A DNA stretch of 64,000 nucleotides from Mesorhabditis belari (taxonomy: Eukaryota > Nematoda > Chromadorea > Rhabditida > Rhabditidae). The notes below the pieces were generated by a model. It had not been told where the DNA came from. It searched no databases and saw only the letters and a program-made list of their open reading frames with translations. This document shows, piece after piece, positions 42,387 through 54,177 of the stretch (its first letter is position 1; each line of letters opens with the position of its first letter). The translations under genes were made by a program, and so were the position numbers. Location: NCBI GenBank assembly GCA_958450365.1, contig CAUEEP010000743.1:6595501-6659500 (forward strand), given 5' to 3'.

Positions 42387-44792
42387 TTAACAATAGAAAG
42401 TCTGCATAGCATTTTTTTTGTATTCTTCCAAAGTTTTCATCTTCACCGGTGGTCCTGAGTGTCGGTTTGTGTACCTGAAATTTTAATTTGAAGAATGAGT
42501 ATTTCGGCATTACCAATGGGCGGTCAATACAGCCAACGCCCAAGAAGTCCATCGTTGTCTCTTAGTCGTTTTACTAGATTTGCATATAGATTTTCAATTG
42601 CATTCAATTTAGTTACTTCCATCCAAAGAGTCGCAATCCAACGAAACAAAGAACGGCTTGAAGGAGGAACCTTTTGTATCGAAGTCTAGAAATACTGATA
42701 CCATCGGCTTTTCTTATACCTTTTACTCACTTTTGAGCTAGTTTTAACCCCTCTGGAATCGTTTCAAGCTCTTCTTTGAGCACATGACGCCTGGTTCCCA
42801 TAAAATAGTCAAACATATACGAATGCCAGTCGACTTGACGAATGTCAAAGTTAAATGTCTAGAAAATTTTTTTGAATTCTCGTTTTTTTTGAAAGTTTGT
42901 TTTTTACATGCTTATCTTCAGTAGTAAGCTCGTCGTAGAGTTTCGGCAAGGCAGTTGATCGAAAGATCCATTCATTTGTAGTGAAATAGTGGAGAGCTTC
43001 AATCATTCGTTCCACTTTTCCATATAAACGCATGTATCTAAAATTTCGTTCCTTTTAGAATAAAAGACTGATTTCTTTTTACCTCTTTCTTTTTCCCATA
43101 ATTCCGTTTGTCCAATCGGCAATCTGTGATGGTAAATGATGATAAAATTTCCAATTGATCCACCACATCAAATGAGATTGATGAAAAGTTCCGGCTGGCA
43201 CTCGCATCATGTTTGTGATTGGGTACTAGATTTGATGAGGTTTTCTTCATTCTCTATTTCACACAACCTCAACGTAGAAACGATCGACCAAACTGACTAT
43301 GAAGCTCCAGTAGACTGGATTCAAATCACCTGATGCGCAATGCATCACTGGGATCTCCGAATATCTGAAAATTTCATACTGCTAGGACCTTTCCTCTTTC
43401 TTTCCTACTCTTTCTCTTTCTTTCTGCACTTACTGTGTTTGCATTCTGTGTGCTGCGGCAGCGATGCACATATTTGAGACAATGTCAACGGGAACGATGT
43501 CTGCACGTGATGCACTGCTTCCACGCATGTTTGTCAGAGCACCTGTTGCAACCTGCAAATTTTCTCTTTAGCTTTGAGTTTGAGAATCTCTACCGCAGCA
43601 AACACTCCAGTGGCTCCATTGTAATTGTCGGTCCATCCGGGTATCGGCTCTCGCCAACAGGAGCCTGTAAATTATGGCTTTACCGATCAGCGTTATTTTG
43701 AAAAAAACAAACCAATAATCGATGGGCGAACGATAATAGTCGGAATTCGATGTCCTTCCTCTTTGAGAAAAGACTAAAATAAGGGTTTTTTTGTTTTTTC
43801 TTTTTGTTTTTCTTTCGTCTCTCACCTCAGCCAACGCTTTTGTCAACGTGTACGTGTTTGGACGATTGCCGAGTAATTTCGGGGTAATCATCTAGAAAAT
43901 TGACCATCTTTTTTTCGTTTTTCATTTACTTACGTCAATGATTTCCTCATCCATCCAATCAACAGCTTCCAATAGCTTTGATGGAGCCACTGGTGAATCG
44001 TAGATCTGTTAAAGAGAATGTTACTTTTTATGCGAGCAATGTCACCTTCTCATCAGTCATTTTCAGATCGCAGTTGGCATAGGCAGTCGAAGTGTGCATC
44101 AAACACTAAAATCTTCGATTCATTAATATTTTTGAATGCTTTTGGCTTTTGAATAATGCGATTCTAAGAGTGACTGACAAGTAGATTATGAATGGAGTGG
44201 CAGAGAGCAACGATGCGAGCCGTTCCCATCAAATTCATCTGCACCGCGTCTTGTAGCGGCTCATCAAAACGAACCGTTGCCGCACAATGGAAAACCACGT
44301 GCACCTGGAAAAAGATAGTTTGAAGAAGCAATGATCTTTTCCTCGCTCACATTGTCACAGATTTCCTGATGATCGTGTTGATTGAGTCCAAGTCCATCCT
44401 CAGTTAGATCCCCAGCGACCGCGTGAATTTTCGACAAAATACCCGGGTTCACAGAGCGAATCCGATTAAACAAAGTACTCTAAAAATGCTCTATAGTTTC
44501 TCTAGTCTATAGTCTATAGTCTATAGTCTATAGTTTCAAATTTCTCTCAACCTCAAGAATCTTTTGTAAGCGATCATTCGGAGAGTGTCCTTTTTGTGGT
44601 CGAATCAAACAGTAAACTTTCTTGATCTTTGGCACTGAATAGATCAGCTTTTCGACAAGAACCTAAAGTGGGATTGGAATGAATTCTGTTGAAATGAATT
44701 CTTTTCTTCACTTTTCCAAGAAATCCCGTGAAACCGGTGACGAAAACGGAGCGATCGGCGAGGACATCCTCGATTCGGCGATGAGAGGACAT
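42387..44792 (-). CDS. fard-1: Fatty acyl-CoA reductase (FAR)
   Basis: Seventeen minus-strand exons from the ATG at 44792 to the stop at 42387 give 526 residues, within the usual 500-530. The NAD(P)H-binding loop is VFVTGFTGFLGKVLVEKL; the CLIRPQKGHSPNDRLQ segment, VVFHCAATVRFDEPL, THE catalytic YxxxK in NTYTLTKALAE and VRPSIIGSCWREPIPGW-DN follow in the expected order. The C-terminal FAR domain (TFNFDIRQVDWHSYMFDYFM) and a hydrophobic end (LLQAVLCFVGLRLFGW) match the family's membrane-anchored tail. FARs reduce fatty acyl-CoA to fatty alcohol with NADPH at peroxisomes or ER; in C. elegans FARD-1 supports ether-lipid synthesis. The exon at 44046-44105 is small and several donors are GTCAGT rather than GTAAGT. 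A CTATAGT microsatellite lies in the second intron. Confidence 0.92.
44498..44534. repeat. CTATAGT microsatellite
   Basis: About five near-perfect copies of TCTATAG in an intron of the FAR gene. Confidence 0.85.
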
Positions 44793-45421
44793 CACTTTGG
44801 GGACCCGATTTGAGGATAACTAGAGTTTCGTTTATTGAAAAGCTTATCGTTTTTAAAAAGTCCAATGTATCAAAGTATGAGCACAGTGAAAGGCTTTCAG
44901 ACTTTGAACAATCAGTTCGACTTGGAGAGGTTTTTATCAAATTTTCGAGGCTAATCTGTCGAAATTGGCTTTTTTTTTTTGATTTGTTTAAAACTGATGA
45001 AATGGGTGGTCAGAGCATTCAATGAAAGAATAAAATCTAAATTCAAACACAAAGGAACATTGAAGAAATGAAAATATTATTATTAGAGAGAGTATGTCTG
45101 TGTGTCTGTCTGTTATACGATTTTAGAAAAAACAGCTGAGCCGATCGAGCTGAAGATTGCTGACAGCTGACATTATAAACCTAACTTTTTACGTAGTTTC
45201 ATAAAATCTAATAATATTTGGCACATAATTTGACCGTTTTTCCTAAAAACTAATAAACGGAATTAAAGAATACATGCTACTGCGTGGCCGAGTGATAGTG
45301 TGCCCCGCGTCCTATCTGCCAAGTTCAGCAACGTTGGGCTCGGTTAGTCTCGGGTTTGATCCCGGCCGATGCAATTGTTTTGCTTTCTTTGTTTTTGCAC
45401 TTTTTAAGAAATTATATTCAA
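44793..45421. other. upstream of FAR gene, repeat-rich
   Basis: No gene. From about 45085 a GAGAGTATGTCTGTGTGTCTG stretch is followed by a tRNA-like relic at 45283-45373. This resembles the layout of the Helitron-like elements, but clear element ends were not found. Confidence 0.45.
45283..45373 (+). pseudogene. tRNA-like relic, type II length
   Basis: CTGCGTGGCCGAGTGATAGT resembles the 5' half of a Leu or Ser tRNA. GTCTCGGGTTTGATCCCGG carries the B-box, and a stretch long enough for an extended variable arm separates them. The outer acceptor pairs only over about five bases (TGCGT with ATGCA). Confidence 0.5.
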
Positions 45422-45583
45422 TCTACTATATATAAAAGGCAAGTGCCTGTCTGTCCGTTCGTCCGTCCTTATGGCAGAAATCTCAACCCTCAGTGCGCCG
45501 CTTTAAATCATTTTTTTCTTTGTTAGATAGGGAATTTTATTTAGTTGTGCATCTCACCTTTTAAATTTTTTAAAAGCAAAAAT

Positions 45584-45655
45584 CGGGGTACCTACGGGGG
45601 ATCGAACTCAGGTTGTGTGGGCGAGAGACGGTCGCGCTACCTACTGTGCCATGAA
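45584..45655 (-). pseudogene. tRNA-like module inside Helitron-like copy 2
   Basis: The minus strand reads GCACAGTAGGTAGCGCGACC (A-box side) and ends TGAGTTCGATCCCCC (B-box). It is antisense to the element, at the position equivalent to the module in copy 1. Confidence 0.5.
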
Positions 45656-45768
45656 TGCAAAAGGTTCAAATTTGCACTTTTGCTGGAAATTTCCTTCCCC
45701 ATTAAGTTATTCAATTAATTGATAGAATATCTTTTGCTAGCGTTCCGTCTCGAGCCTTTAACTCGAGA

Positions 45769-45886
45769 GCTCAAACTATGGCTTAAACTCTGGCTCAAAC
45801 TATGGCTCAAACTATGGCTCAAACTATGGCTCAAACTATGGCTCAAACTATGGCTCAAACTATGGCTCAAACTATGGCTCAAACTA
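45769..45886. repeat. 12-bp tandem array
   Basis: About nine copies of CTCAAACTATGG in a row, near perfect, inside Helitron-like copy 2. The repeat length keeps one frame open and creates a spurious LWLK repeat ORF. Confidence 0.9.
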
Positions 45887-47562
45887 GCCCCAATAACACA
45901 GCCAGAAAAACTCGCCGTTAGGCGGATTTCTCGGCTGGTTTTAATAATATCATTGATAAGAAATTCTGTAATTGCCGACCTATGGCGGATCTAAAAAAGA
46001 AGCTTATTAGTGAGAAAGCTCAATCAACTTTAGGTTGATTTTTAATATTTAATATTTTTTTTGATATTTTAAAGACAACTAGAGACTTGAAATTCTAATG
46101 TACAAAAAGAAATAAGTCTTCGAAAATCGACACGGGGCAAAAGGCAGGCTGGGAGAGGAATTCTTGGGTGGGAATTCTCTCGATAAGCAAATGCTGTCAA
46201 TCAAGAAACCTTTGAGCCTTTTCAGCTCAACAAATTCGCAAAGAAATCGGTAATTCTGTATCATTCGTTCGTTTGTTTGACAGGGGAATGATGACTTTGG
46301 TCTTGGACTTGGATCTTGATCGTTTGCAAGCAAGTTTACAACAAATAGCTTAGTGATCAAAAGAAGAAAAGCAAAACTTGCTTGCTTGTATACAATCGTA
46401 TCTGTATTTATATAAATAAAACTATTATATACAAGTTTGACGGGGGTTTTTATTAGAGTTTTTGGTGAAAAATGAGGCACTTTAGCATAAACTAAGTAGG
46501 TCAGAAAAGAGAAAAAAGTGAACTAAAAAAAAAGGTGATGAGAGGGGGATTGTGATTGGTAAAAATGAAAAAGAAAAAGTTGAACGCGATGCCTTTTCAA
46601 GAAGAGGGTAACGAAGAACTGATAGGGGAAAGGAAAGGGGATTCCCATCGGAGTGATTGAGGGACAATAGGCAGACCAAATCACGCCACAGTCTATCTTG
46701 CACTTTTCAACTTTGTGTACACCGGCAGTTAACCGCTGCCCAACTCCGGCAAACGCATAGTTTTTATAAGGCAAAGTTGAGTCTTAATTGTTATCAAATG
46801 TACTACAGTTCATTTACTACTAAATTTGTATTTCAATAACGAAACTGAGAGGGAAAGGCCAACTGGGTTCGCCAAATGAAATGAACCATAGACCATTCGA
46901 CGCAGAATTTCACGCTGATTCCGAATTGCTTTCCGTTTCTCCTATAGAGCACTCTATCAAAAGTTATAAGCGTGTAAAGTTTTGTATGAGATTTCAAAAA
47001 TCACACTCCGAGTGTAAAGGCAAATTTCCCAGAGTTTTTTCCCGAAATTCATTTTTGGAAGTACTTCGACCTTTGACCTCGCCACCAAATTCAGTTTTTT
47101 CAACTTTACTCAAAAATGGTTAAAGATTTTTCAATTCTGATTTAACAGCCAAAACGTCATGGTCGATTACACATTGTCTCAAAAAATCAGACCGAAATTC
47201 CCACTGGGACTCGAGTTATGAAGTGAATGGACAGACACACACAAACTTTGCGTCTTATAATAAGATACTCAGCTGATGAAACTTTACTTACTATTAGATA
47301 ACTTTAGAATCTAGACGTTCCGGAGATCATTTCTAGTTATAACACATCAAAATCCATCGAAATCAAACGAGACGAGGCTCAAAGATCATTTATTATCTAC
47401 TATACAGGGTTTTCAAAAAAAAAAAAGTCAGTTCAGCGTGATTTTTCTCAGAATTTCTAGTGACTTCTGGTGGTTGTTGTGGTGTCAAAGTGAATATTTT
47501 GGGCAAGCAAATTTTTGATATTTTTCACTTTTCCCGATTTCATGACTTTTTTTTCAAAACAT

Positions 47563-47720
47563 GCAATTTCTGAGCCACCATGGCTGCCTACATGCAATTT
47601 CTACACGCAATTTCTGAGCCACCATGGCTGCCTACATGCAATTTCTACACGCAATTTCTGAGCCACCATGGCTGCCTACATGCAATTTCTACACGCAATT
47701 TCTGAACCACCATGGCTGCC
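47563..47720. repeat. 44-bp tandem repeat
   Basis: Three and a half near-identical copies of a 44-bp unit containing TTTCTGAGCCACCATGGCTG and CATGCAATTTCTACACGC. It ends just before an inverted-repeat element. Confidence 0.9.
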
Positions 47721-47727
47721 ACCGCCA

Positions 47728-48074
47728 TCATGAGATTTTTGCCATAAAATTAAAACTATCTACTAGCATCGTGGTGTCATATCAAAGCCAACATGTAAAC
47801 TAAGATTTTCAACCAAACACTTTATTGATTAGTAGCTCATGAGCAGAACATGGCTGTTTCTTTGAAAATTGCAAGTTAAAAGAGTTCTATGTACGTGCAA
47901 GTTAAAAGTGTAGACTCCGAATCTAAACCGATATTGGTTTAGTTTAGTTTAGTTTGGTTTGGTTTGGTTTATTTTCTAAACCGGTTTGCTTGAGAATCTT
48001 AGTTTATCTATTAACTCTAAAATGACACCACGATGCCAGAAGAAAGTTTTAATTTTATGGCAAAAATTTCATGA
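47728..48074. mobile_element. inverted-repeat element, unclassified
   Basis: About 50-bp inverted ends: TCATGAGATTTTTGCCATAA on the left, its inverse TTATGGCAAAAATTTCATGA on the right, then GCATCGTGGTGTCAT inward on both sides. The interior includes a GGTTTAGTTTAG-type simple repeat. No clear target duplication. Confidence 0.6.
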
Positions 48075-48300
48075 TAGTGATGAATTCTTTTAGAAATTAC
48101 ATAATTATCAAAAGAAAAAGAACTCAACTTTCGGTTGAGATACAAGTTTTTGGTTGTCGGGGAAAACGGGAGTACACAATAAGTCGCTTGAGAGCATTGT
48201 TCGTTGAAAAAAAATTGTTTAAGTTTAATGTCAATAAATCGTTGACTCCTTCTGCTTTTTCAAGACTTTTAACAAATTTTTATTCAAAAAAGAGCAGCTA

Positions 48301-51300
48301 TCATTTTGCTTTTTCAATTGAAATCGAATACTCCAATTTGACAGCGAAATAGTCGCTCCGATTGTGAAAACAAAAGTTGTACTCGCCCTAAAAATGAACT
48401 TGCTCAAATATTTGCTTTTATCATACCGCATCCAAACATTCAAACATTCCCTCTTCAGGCAAGCGGCTAGAAATCAAATGAAAATGTGGATAGACGAGAT
48501 CATTGTGATCCTGTAATGAAAGATTATGACAATGCAATATTATGACAATGCAATATTGTGACAATGCAATATTATGACAATGCAATATTGTGTCAATGAA
48601 AGATTATGACAATGCAATATTGTGACAATGCAATATTATGTCAATGCAATATTGTGGCAATGCAATATTGTGACAATGTAATGACTTTCTTTTCTCAAAC
48701 CTGATTCCGATAAACACAAAAGTCAATATCACCACTGATCGTAAGATCCCAAAGAATCGATTCGTTTTCAGAAATGGCAACCGGAACAATAAATTGCTCG
48801 CCCGTGGAAAGATCCTGAATCATTCTTTGATCATCTACAATTTCTATGGACTCACCTTCTTTTTCGGCTTTAATCTCTCAACTTTTTTACCAGAATAATG
48901 TCGATTTACGGTGTAATGATCTTCGTTTAAAATCTTCCTCCTCACACTCACTCCACTCGAATCTCCTGGCATCATCGTATTCACAAAATCACCTAAAAAA
49001 TCTTCTACATTGTTTACAAGCGGCTAGAAATGCTATACCTCCAAATTCTTTCGGTACAAACCATTTGGGTAAATGCTTTTGTGTGAGCTCTTTAAGATCT
49101 GAGATCACTTCGATTAGACGAGCATTTCTTTCATTAAGAAAAAGCTATGACGAGAAATTTTCTTGCTTTTTTAGGTTTAGAAATACTTTTGCCAATTTCC
49201 AGAGTAAACCGAGTGCTCGCGGTGGATGGACGAGGTAAATGCGTTGAACCATTTCCGGGTACCTACAGTATACTAGACATGGGGAAAATTTCAAGTCGCA
49301 CCTAATTCCACCTTCATTTTCTCGGCCCTTTCATGATCAATTACTCTGTAATTTTGTCTACAAGCTGAAAATGTTAATTTCTATTTGTAAACAAAATTTC
49401 AGAGTAATCAGCAAAGAAAACGAAGGTGGAAGGCTTGGAATTTTTGAAATTCTTACCATTCTTGCCAGAGTTGAGACCGTAACTGCCAGAGTTTCATATG
49501 ACCGCTCAATGGATTTAAATAATCCATAATATTAATCGAAGATAAATCAAAGATAACAATGAATTGAATTGGTCCCTTGTTCTGGGTTTGCTTTGCTTCT
49601 CGTCTAAATTTTTGACTTTCGACTTTCAAAAATGATTGCTTTTCAAACCTTAATATCAATTGTAAAAGCATTTCTGAATAACCAAAACAATGAAATAAAT
49701 AATCCGACGTTTTCATTGACTTGATGAACTAAAGAAAAGAAAAGATTTCAAGGGGGTGGGACAAATGCGACCTTTTTTTTGCGCACCTGGACATTTGCGC
49801 ATCTTTTTTTGCTGGAAAAGGGCTTAGGAAAGGTCGTAGAGCTTCAAAAATGTTTTCATAGAAGGGAATCGTATGCGTAGATTCCGAATTTCGACAAATC
49901 ACACCTCGCTGACACGTCAAATTTGGGCTAAAAGGCAAAAACTACGCAACTTAACGCTTTTCCGCAGCTTTTGCCTTTTAGCCCAAATTTGACGTGTCAG
50001 CGAGGTCTGATTTGTCGAAATTCGGAATCTACGCATACGATTCCCTTATGTGGAAATATTTTCGAAGCTCTACGGCCTTGCCTAAGGCCCTTTCCAGCAA
50101 AGAAAAGGTGCGCAAATGTCCAGGTACGCAAAAAAAAGGTCGCATTTGTCCCATCCCCGATTTCAAGTACTTTATATAGAGTGTGCTCCTCGCGAGTAAA
50201 ATTTGCAATTTGAGTAATTTTTACTCAATTAATCGACGTTTTTGCTCGAGTAAATCAAATATCAAATAGTAAATCAAATAGTAAACTCTTTACACGTCGA
50301 GTAAATCAAATATCTTTAAAAAGAGTCGTATATAAGTCGTCGCTCGTCATTTTTTTGCGCCAATTTTTTGCGGTAATTTTCGCTAAAAGTACGGTAATTT
50401 TTTTTGCTAAGTGTGCTTTTTAAAAAACGCATTACTCGTGAGGAACACACACTAACTTTATAACTAACTTTATAACTTTATAACTTTTTACCTCTTTCGG
50501 TTGATTCCAGGATCTCTCAACGAAAAGAAAAGCATTATTTTCTTCAAGCCATTGTTGATCCTGGATTTTGTTTGATTATAATGAAAATTTTCTTTAAAAC
50601 ACTTGTAAACGAGATGAAGCAATGAAAGGAAGATATGAAGCGATTTTTGGCATTTCGAAGAATCTAAAAATTTAAAGATTCTTGAATTGAAAGAATTAGA
50701 CTTCTCTGGTAGATCGGCATCTGAAAAACCGGCAGCTTTTCGTGAACTCACATACTTTACAAAGTTCTAAAAGCTTATAAAATTTTAGAAATATTGTTTT
50801 TAATAATCAATTATTGACTTACTTGAGTAATTGAATCGAAATTCTCTTGATAGCCTCGAATCCATCGCAACAAATTGAGATCAGTGTCCAGATCGGTGGG
50901 AATCCCATTCGGTAAGTTCTAGAGTATTGTTTTTAGTGTAATAATGAAAATAAAATCAAATATATGTCGTAGCCGATTATGAAGGAAATTTTTTTGGCAA
51001 ATCTCTCTAGTAGAGTAACCCTTTAATGTATGAGGACAATATTATATCATCTTGTAGCGAATTCAATTCTGCGTCGATTGGTACCAAATTTGTGAGTTTA
51101 GGTTAAAAATTGCCGGCGCTACAACGGTTTCATTCAAAATCGGCGGGACCCCCGTAGCCGATTATGAATGAGTGGGTGTAGAAGCGTCCAACCATCAAGT
51201 ATTTAGTATTATTCAACGCAGAATCATTGATAATTATGTTAAATTTTTAAAATTAGAAAGATTGGATAAAAGAAAAAAAAATTAGAGCAAAAAAACTGTT

Positions 51301-51584
51301 TGTTGAAGAGGAAACTTTGAGGCCCCATAATTTGTGTTCTTTTTATCCAATCTTTCTAATTTAAAAAATTTAACATAATTATCAATGATTCAGCGTTAAA
51401 TGATACTAAATACTTGATGGTTGGACGCTCCTACACCCACTCATTCATAATCGGCTGAAATTCATAATCGGCTACGACATATAAAAAAAAGAACCTCCAG
51501 TAATTTTTGTCTTAAAGTCTCGATTCGCTCTTTCTCCTCTTTAGAAGCTGGTGTTGCCGCATGGCTTTGAGTATTGACAGTCAT
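48301..51584 (-). CDS. CRAL-TRIO (SEC14) plus GOLD domain protein
   Basis: Thirteen minus-strand exons from the ATG at 51584 to the stop at 48301 give 403 residues. An N-terminal helix (EEKERIETLRQKLLE) leads into the CRAL-TRIO N-lobe (NLPNGIPTDLDTDLNLLRWI) and lipid-binding domain (FEMPKIASYLPFIASSRLQD, ENNAFLFVERSWNQPKE, IQFIVIFDLSSINIMDYL, YPEMVQRIYLVHPPRALGLL, HLPKWFVPKEFGG). A GOLD beta-sandwich closes the protein (ILWDLTISGDIDFCVYRNQ, HFHLISSRLPEEGMFECLD, GEYNFCFHNRSDYFAVKLEY). The same two-domain layout occurs in nematode CTG-type and SEC14L proteins, which bind phospholipids or other hydrophobic ligands in the cytosol. The first intron and the 49729-50491 intron are swollen by MITEs, and another intron holds a short tandem repeat. 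Confidence 0.9.
48528..48681. repeat. 15-17 bp tandem repeat in intron
   Basis: About nine copies of ATGCAATATTATGACA or ATGCAATATTGTGACA alternating, in an intron of the CRAL-TRIO/GOLD gene. Confidence 0.85.
49753..50158. mobile_element. Mutator-like foldback MITE (GGGACAAATGCGA family)
   Basis: 406 bp. The ends are GGGGGTGGGACAAATGCGAC and the near inverse. The inverted arms reach almost to the centre (GCCCAAATTTGACGTGTCAG in both). It is flanked by a perfect 9-bp duplication GATTTCAAG (49744-49752 and 50159-50167), the duplication size of Mutator-like elements. It lies 18 bp from a hAT MITE, in an intron of the CRAL-TRIO/GOLD gene. Confidence 0.85.
50177..50454. mobile_element. hAT-type MITE, intact copy
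   Basis: 278 bp, starting TAGAGTGTGCTCCTCGCGAG and ending with the inverse (slightly diverged). It is flanked by a perfect 8-bp duplication ACTTTATA (50169-50176 and 50455-50462). Confidence 0.85.
50961..51483. mobile_element. foldback element in first intron of the CRAL-TRIO/GOLD gene
   Basis: The ends are TATATGTCGTAGCCGATTAT and its perfect inverse. Inner arms around ACCATCAAGTATTTAGTAT and GATAATTATGTTAAATTTTT are also inverted, about 51190-51265 against 51355-51430. CGTAGCCGATTATGAA occurs again internally at 51152-51167. Confidence 0.75.
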
Positions 51585-54177
51585 TTTTTTTCAAATTTTC
51601 TGAAAACTTGATAGCATTTTGAGAATTAAAGTGTAGAAAAAGAGGAAAAAAAATGATTATTTAATAAATTTGGAAATCGGAATGGAAATGGGAATTGTTA
51701 TTAAGGATTCGAGGTTATCAAGAGAATTTCGATTCAATTACTCAAGTAAATCAATAATTCATTATTAAAACAATCTTATTAACAATTAACAAGTTTTGAG
51801 ATTTGAGAGCAATATTTTTCTGAAACTTTTTGCGGAAGTTGTAGAATTCTGAAGAAATAAAGAAGTCTTTGTTGATTCATTTAAATTTTTGCAATCAAAT
51901 TTGTGTCTTTGTTTTATCTAGTCGGGTCATCGTGTTTCGCGAGATCGCCAAAGGCATTGTCTGCGAGAAAGCCGATCGATTAGTTTGAAATTGGCTGGAT
52001 TGGTTGGATTTGCTGTTTGATGTCTAATCAAAAGACAATATTCAAAAAAAAAACAGAAAAACGAGATACGAATAAGCTGAAAAGCTGATTAATTGTGAAA
52101 GAAAGAGGTTTAGAGAAAGTTATTAGGCTTTTCAGAAAGTTATTAGGCTTTTCACTCCTTCATCGTCATCTTCCCTTCACCACCAAAAAAGCTATTTAGT
52201 TCCCCATTGAGCTTAGGGTTAGGGAGCCGTCTGTCATGACGTGGGTTAAGTTAAGATATAGCCTAGTATTGTGTGTATCGTTGTATTGTGATTGATATAT
52301 TTCGTGTATGCGATAAATTCACCACTGGTAGCCCCAGTCGGTATTTTTTTTTTTTTTCAGAAAGTCAGAAAGTGCTTTTCAGAAAGTCTTTACGTTTCTT
52401 TTTGTTTCTTTTCGTACTTTCATTTAAAATAAACAAATTCACCAATTGGATAGCTTAATAAAAATTGAAACTAGAGCAAGTTAAGATTTACAAAAAGGAA
52501 TTAGGATTTTGAAGCGAAGAAAGATCGAGGGAAGGTCAAAGGGTTACAAGTGGAAGGAGTGAGGCGAGGATGGATCCCTCCCGTCTCTTCCCTCCTCCAA
52601 AGTGTACCGGTTTTTCTTTGCTGCATTTCATTTCCCCACTTCACACAACGTACAGTAAAGAGTTTTTTTTTCTTAGTTCAATCACAATTCTTCTCAAAGT
52701 TTCTTCGTAAACGAAGGAAATCCGAGTTCTTGCTGACCAACGAGAATATCCTGAAAGTGTAAAGCTAACACATTCACGACAAAGACATTGACAGCAGGCC
52801 GAAATTTGCATCCGAGGATTTAAAAGGTGCTGATTTCAAATTTCGCATCAACTTTTTTCCATTTTCATTAATTTCCTCAAAAAAAATGCCAATCTTGCTT
52901 GTTTTGAGCATTTACTGGTTTACAGACGTTTCTTGGGTCAGTGATAGTGCTTCTAAAGGTCATTTAGGCACTAAAATTGTTTTCCTTTCATAAAAACTAA
53001 AAGTTTCCTTTGTAAAAATCGACTTACAGACGTTTCTTGGGTCGGTGATAGTGCTTCTAAAGGTCATTTAGGCACTAAAGTTGCTTTGCGTTCATAAAAA
53101 CGAAAGGTTTCCTTTGTAAAAATCGACTTATTCAAGCCGGTTTAATTACCCAATTACCCAATTACCCAACATCCAGGCAGTGTGCCAGATACCGCTTTTT
53201 CCTACGAGCGACATGAAAGGTATGCATAAAGGGACCGTTTTTTCGCATTTACAGAAAAACTATATTACCATTTTCAAAACTGAAAACAAATTCTGATTGA
53301 GGATAAAAAGTTACGTATTCTCGCAAAATTTCAGCATTTTTAGTTCAGTAGAAAGCACTTTATTCCAGCATGCAGCGGTGTTCGTTCCAAGGAGTAAACG
53401 GATTTGGACTAGAATTTAGGTTAAGTTAAAGAGAGTGGACTCCTTTTGATATCCTGCCATCTCTAACACCCTCAACAACTCAACTCCTCAACACAACCCG
53501 CCTTAACTCCTCCAACGTATTAGAGGGAAGTCCCTGTGAAATGACCGACCTGAACTGCAGTTGTATAGACCCGGAAGATATGTATCTTTATTTATAGTAG
53601 TACGATAAGATGAATAGCTTACAAATGAGTGGAAGGGGAAGGGGGGACTCCAGGTGAGAGCCTCACTTGTCCTCCTAGGCAATCCCAAGGACCGCCCCTT
53701 CTCGGCGATGAAAGGGATAAGCACAGGGGAAATCACATTTACATAAGAATAGACAATTCATTCAATAATAACGATAGTAACTAAAATATCTGTTTGGCTC
53801 GAAGCTGACAATGGATTACTTTCTCAAGAAATTTCTTCACCTTTTTGTTACTCGAATAACCAATCACAGTTGAATCACACGTGTGATTAATTTTAAAATC
53901 ATTGAATTTATGTTCTGAAGAGTGACACATTCGATAAGGTGTTTAAAGTTTTATTGTACCGGTGCGACGTTTGAAAACATTTTACATTATATTCGTCAAT
54001 CGGCGGATCAAACTTTTATAAATGAACCCTTTCTAGGTACTAACTTTTCCAAACAACTTTCGCGTTTTGGATTACCAGAGATTTACAATCGAGCCAGACA
54101 TCAAGCCAAAAATCGGGCCAGATTTTCGCATCACATCCCTCTCGATTTTAATGATCGCTTTTTTGAAATCCTCGTCA
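51585..54177. other. long intergenic region
   Basis: No gene is recognised. Open frames (52273-52458, 52550-52762, 53503-53736) are low-complexity. The frame open from about 53922 into the sulfotransferase has no ATG before 54178; it reads protein-like (LSRFGLPEIYNRARHQAKNR), so an upstream exon extending the sulfotransferase N-terminus is possible. Confidence 0.4.
52918..53130. repeat. about 106-bp tandem duplication
   Basis: Two copies of a unit containing ACAGACGTTTCTTGGGTC, AGTGCTTCTAAAGGTCATTT and TTTCCTTTGTAAAAATCGAC, differing at a few bases. Confidence 0.85.

Larger units (their letters stand above)
45422..45938 (+). mobile_element. Helitron-like non-autonomous element, copy 2
   Basis: Starts after A with TCTACTATATATAAAAGGCA, carries the CTGTCCGTTCGTCCGTCC tract, and ends with a hairpin (CGCCGTTAGGCG) followed about 12 bases later by CTGG and then T. 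This is the Helitron 3' layout (hairpin, CTRR, insertion before T). It contains an antisense tRNA-like module (45584-45655) and a 12-bp tandem array. It shares the order of parts with copy 1 at 10271-10550. Confidence 0.7.
45939..48300. other. repeat-rich intergenic region, no gene recognised
   Basis: Open frames at 46079-46480 and 46482-46774 (-) and 46881-47123 (+) have no known motifs. Near 47226-47270 a GTGTGTCTGTCC stretch on the minus strand, next to TCTTATTATAAGACGC, may be another Helitron-like 5' end. At 47402 a TATACAGGGTTTTCAAAAA stretch looks like one end of a Tc1/mariner element. Confidence 0.4.

Noticed and set aside
45719..45994. ORF encoding an LWLK repeat
   Set aside because: Product of the 12-bp tandem array inside a Helitron-like element, not a protein gene.
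46079..46480. 133-codon minus-strand ORF with a hydrophobic N-terminal part
   Set aside because: Suggests a secreted protein at first glance, but has no family motif and lies in repeat-rich DNA.
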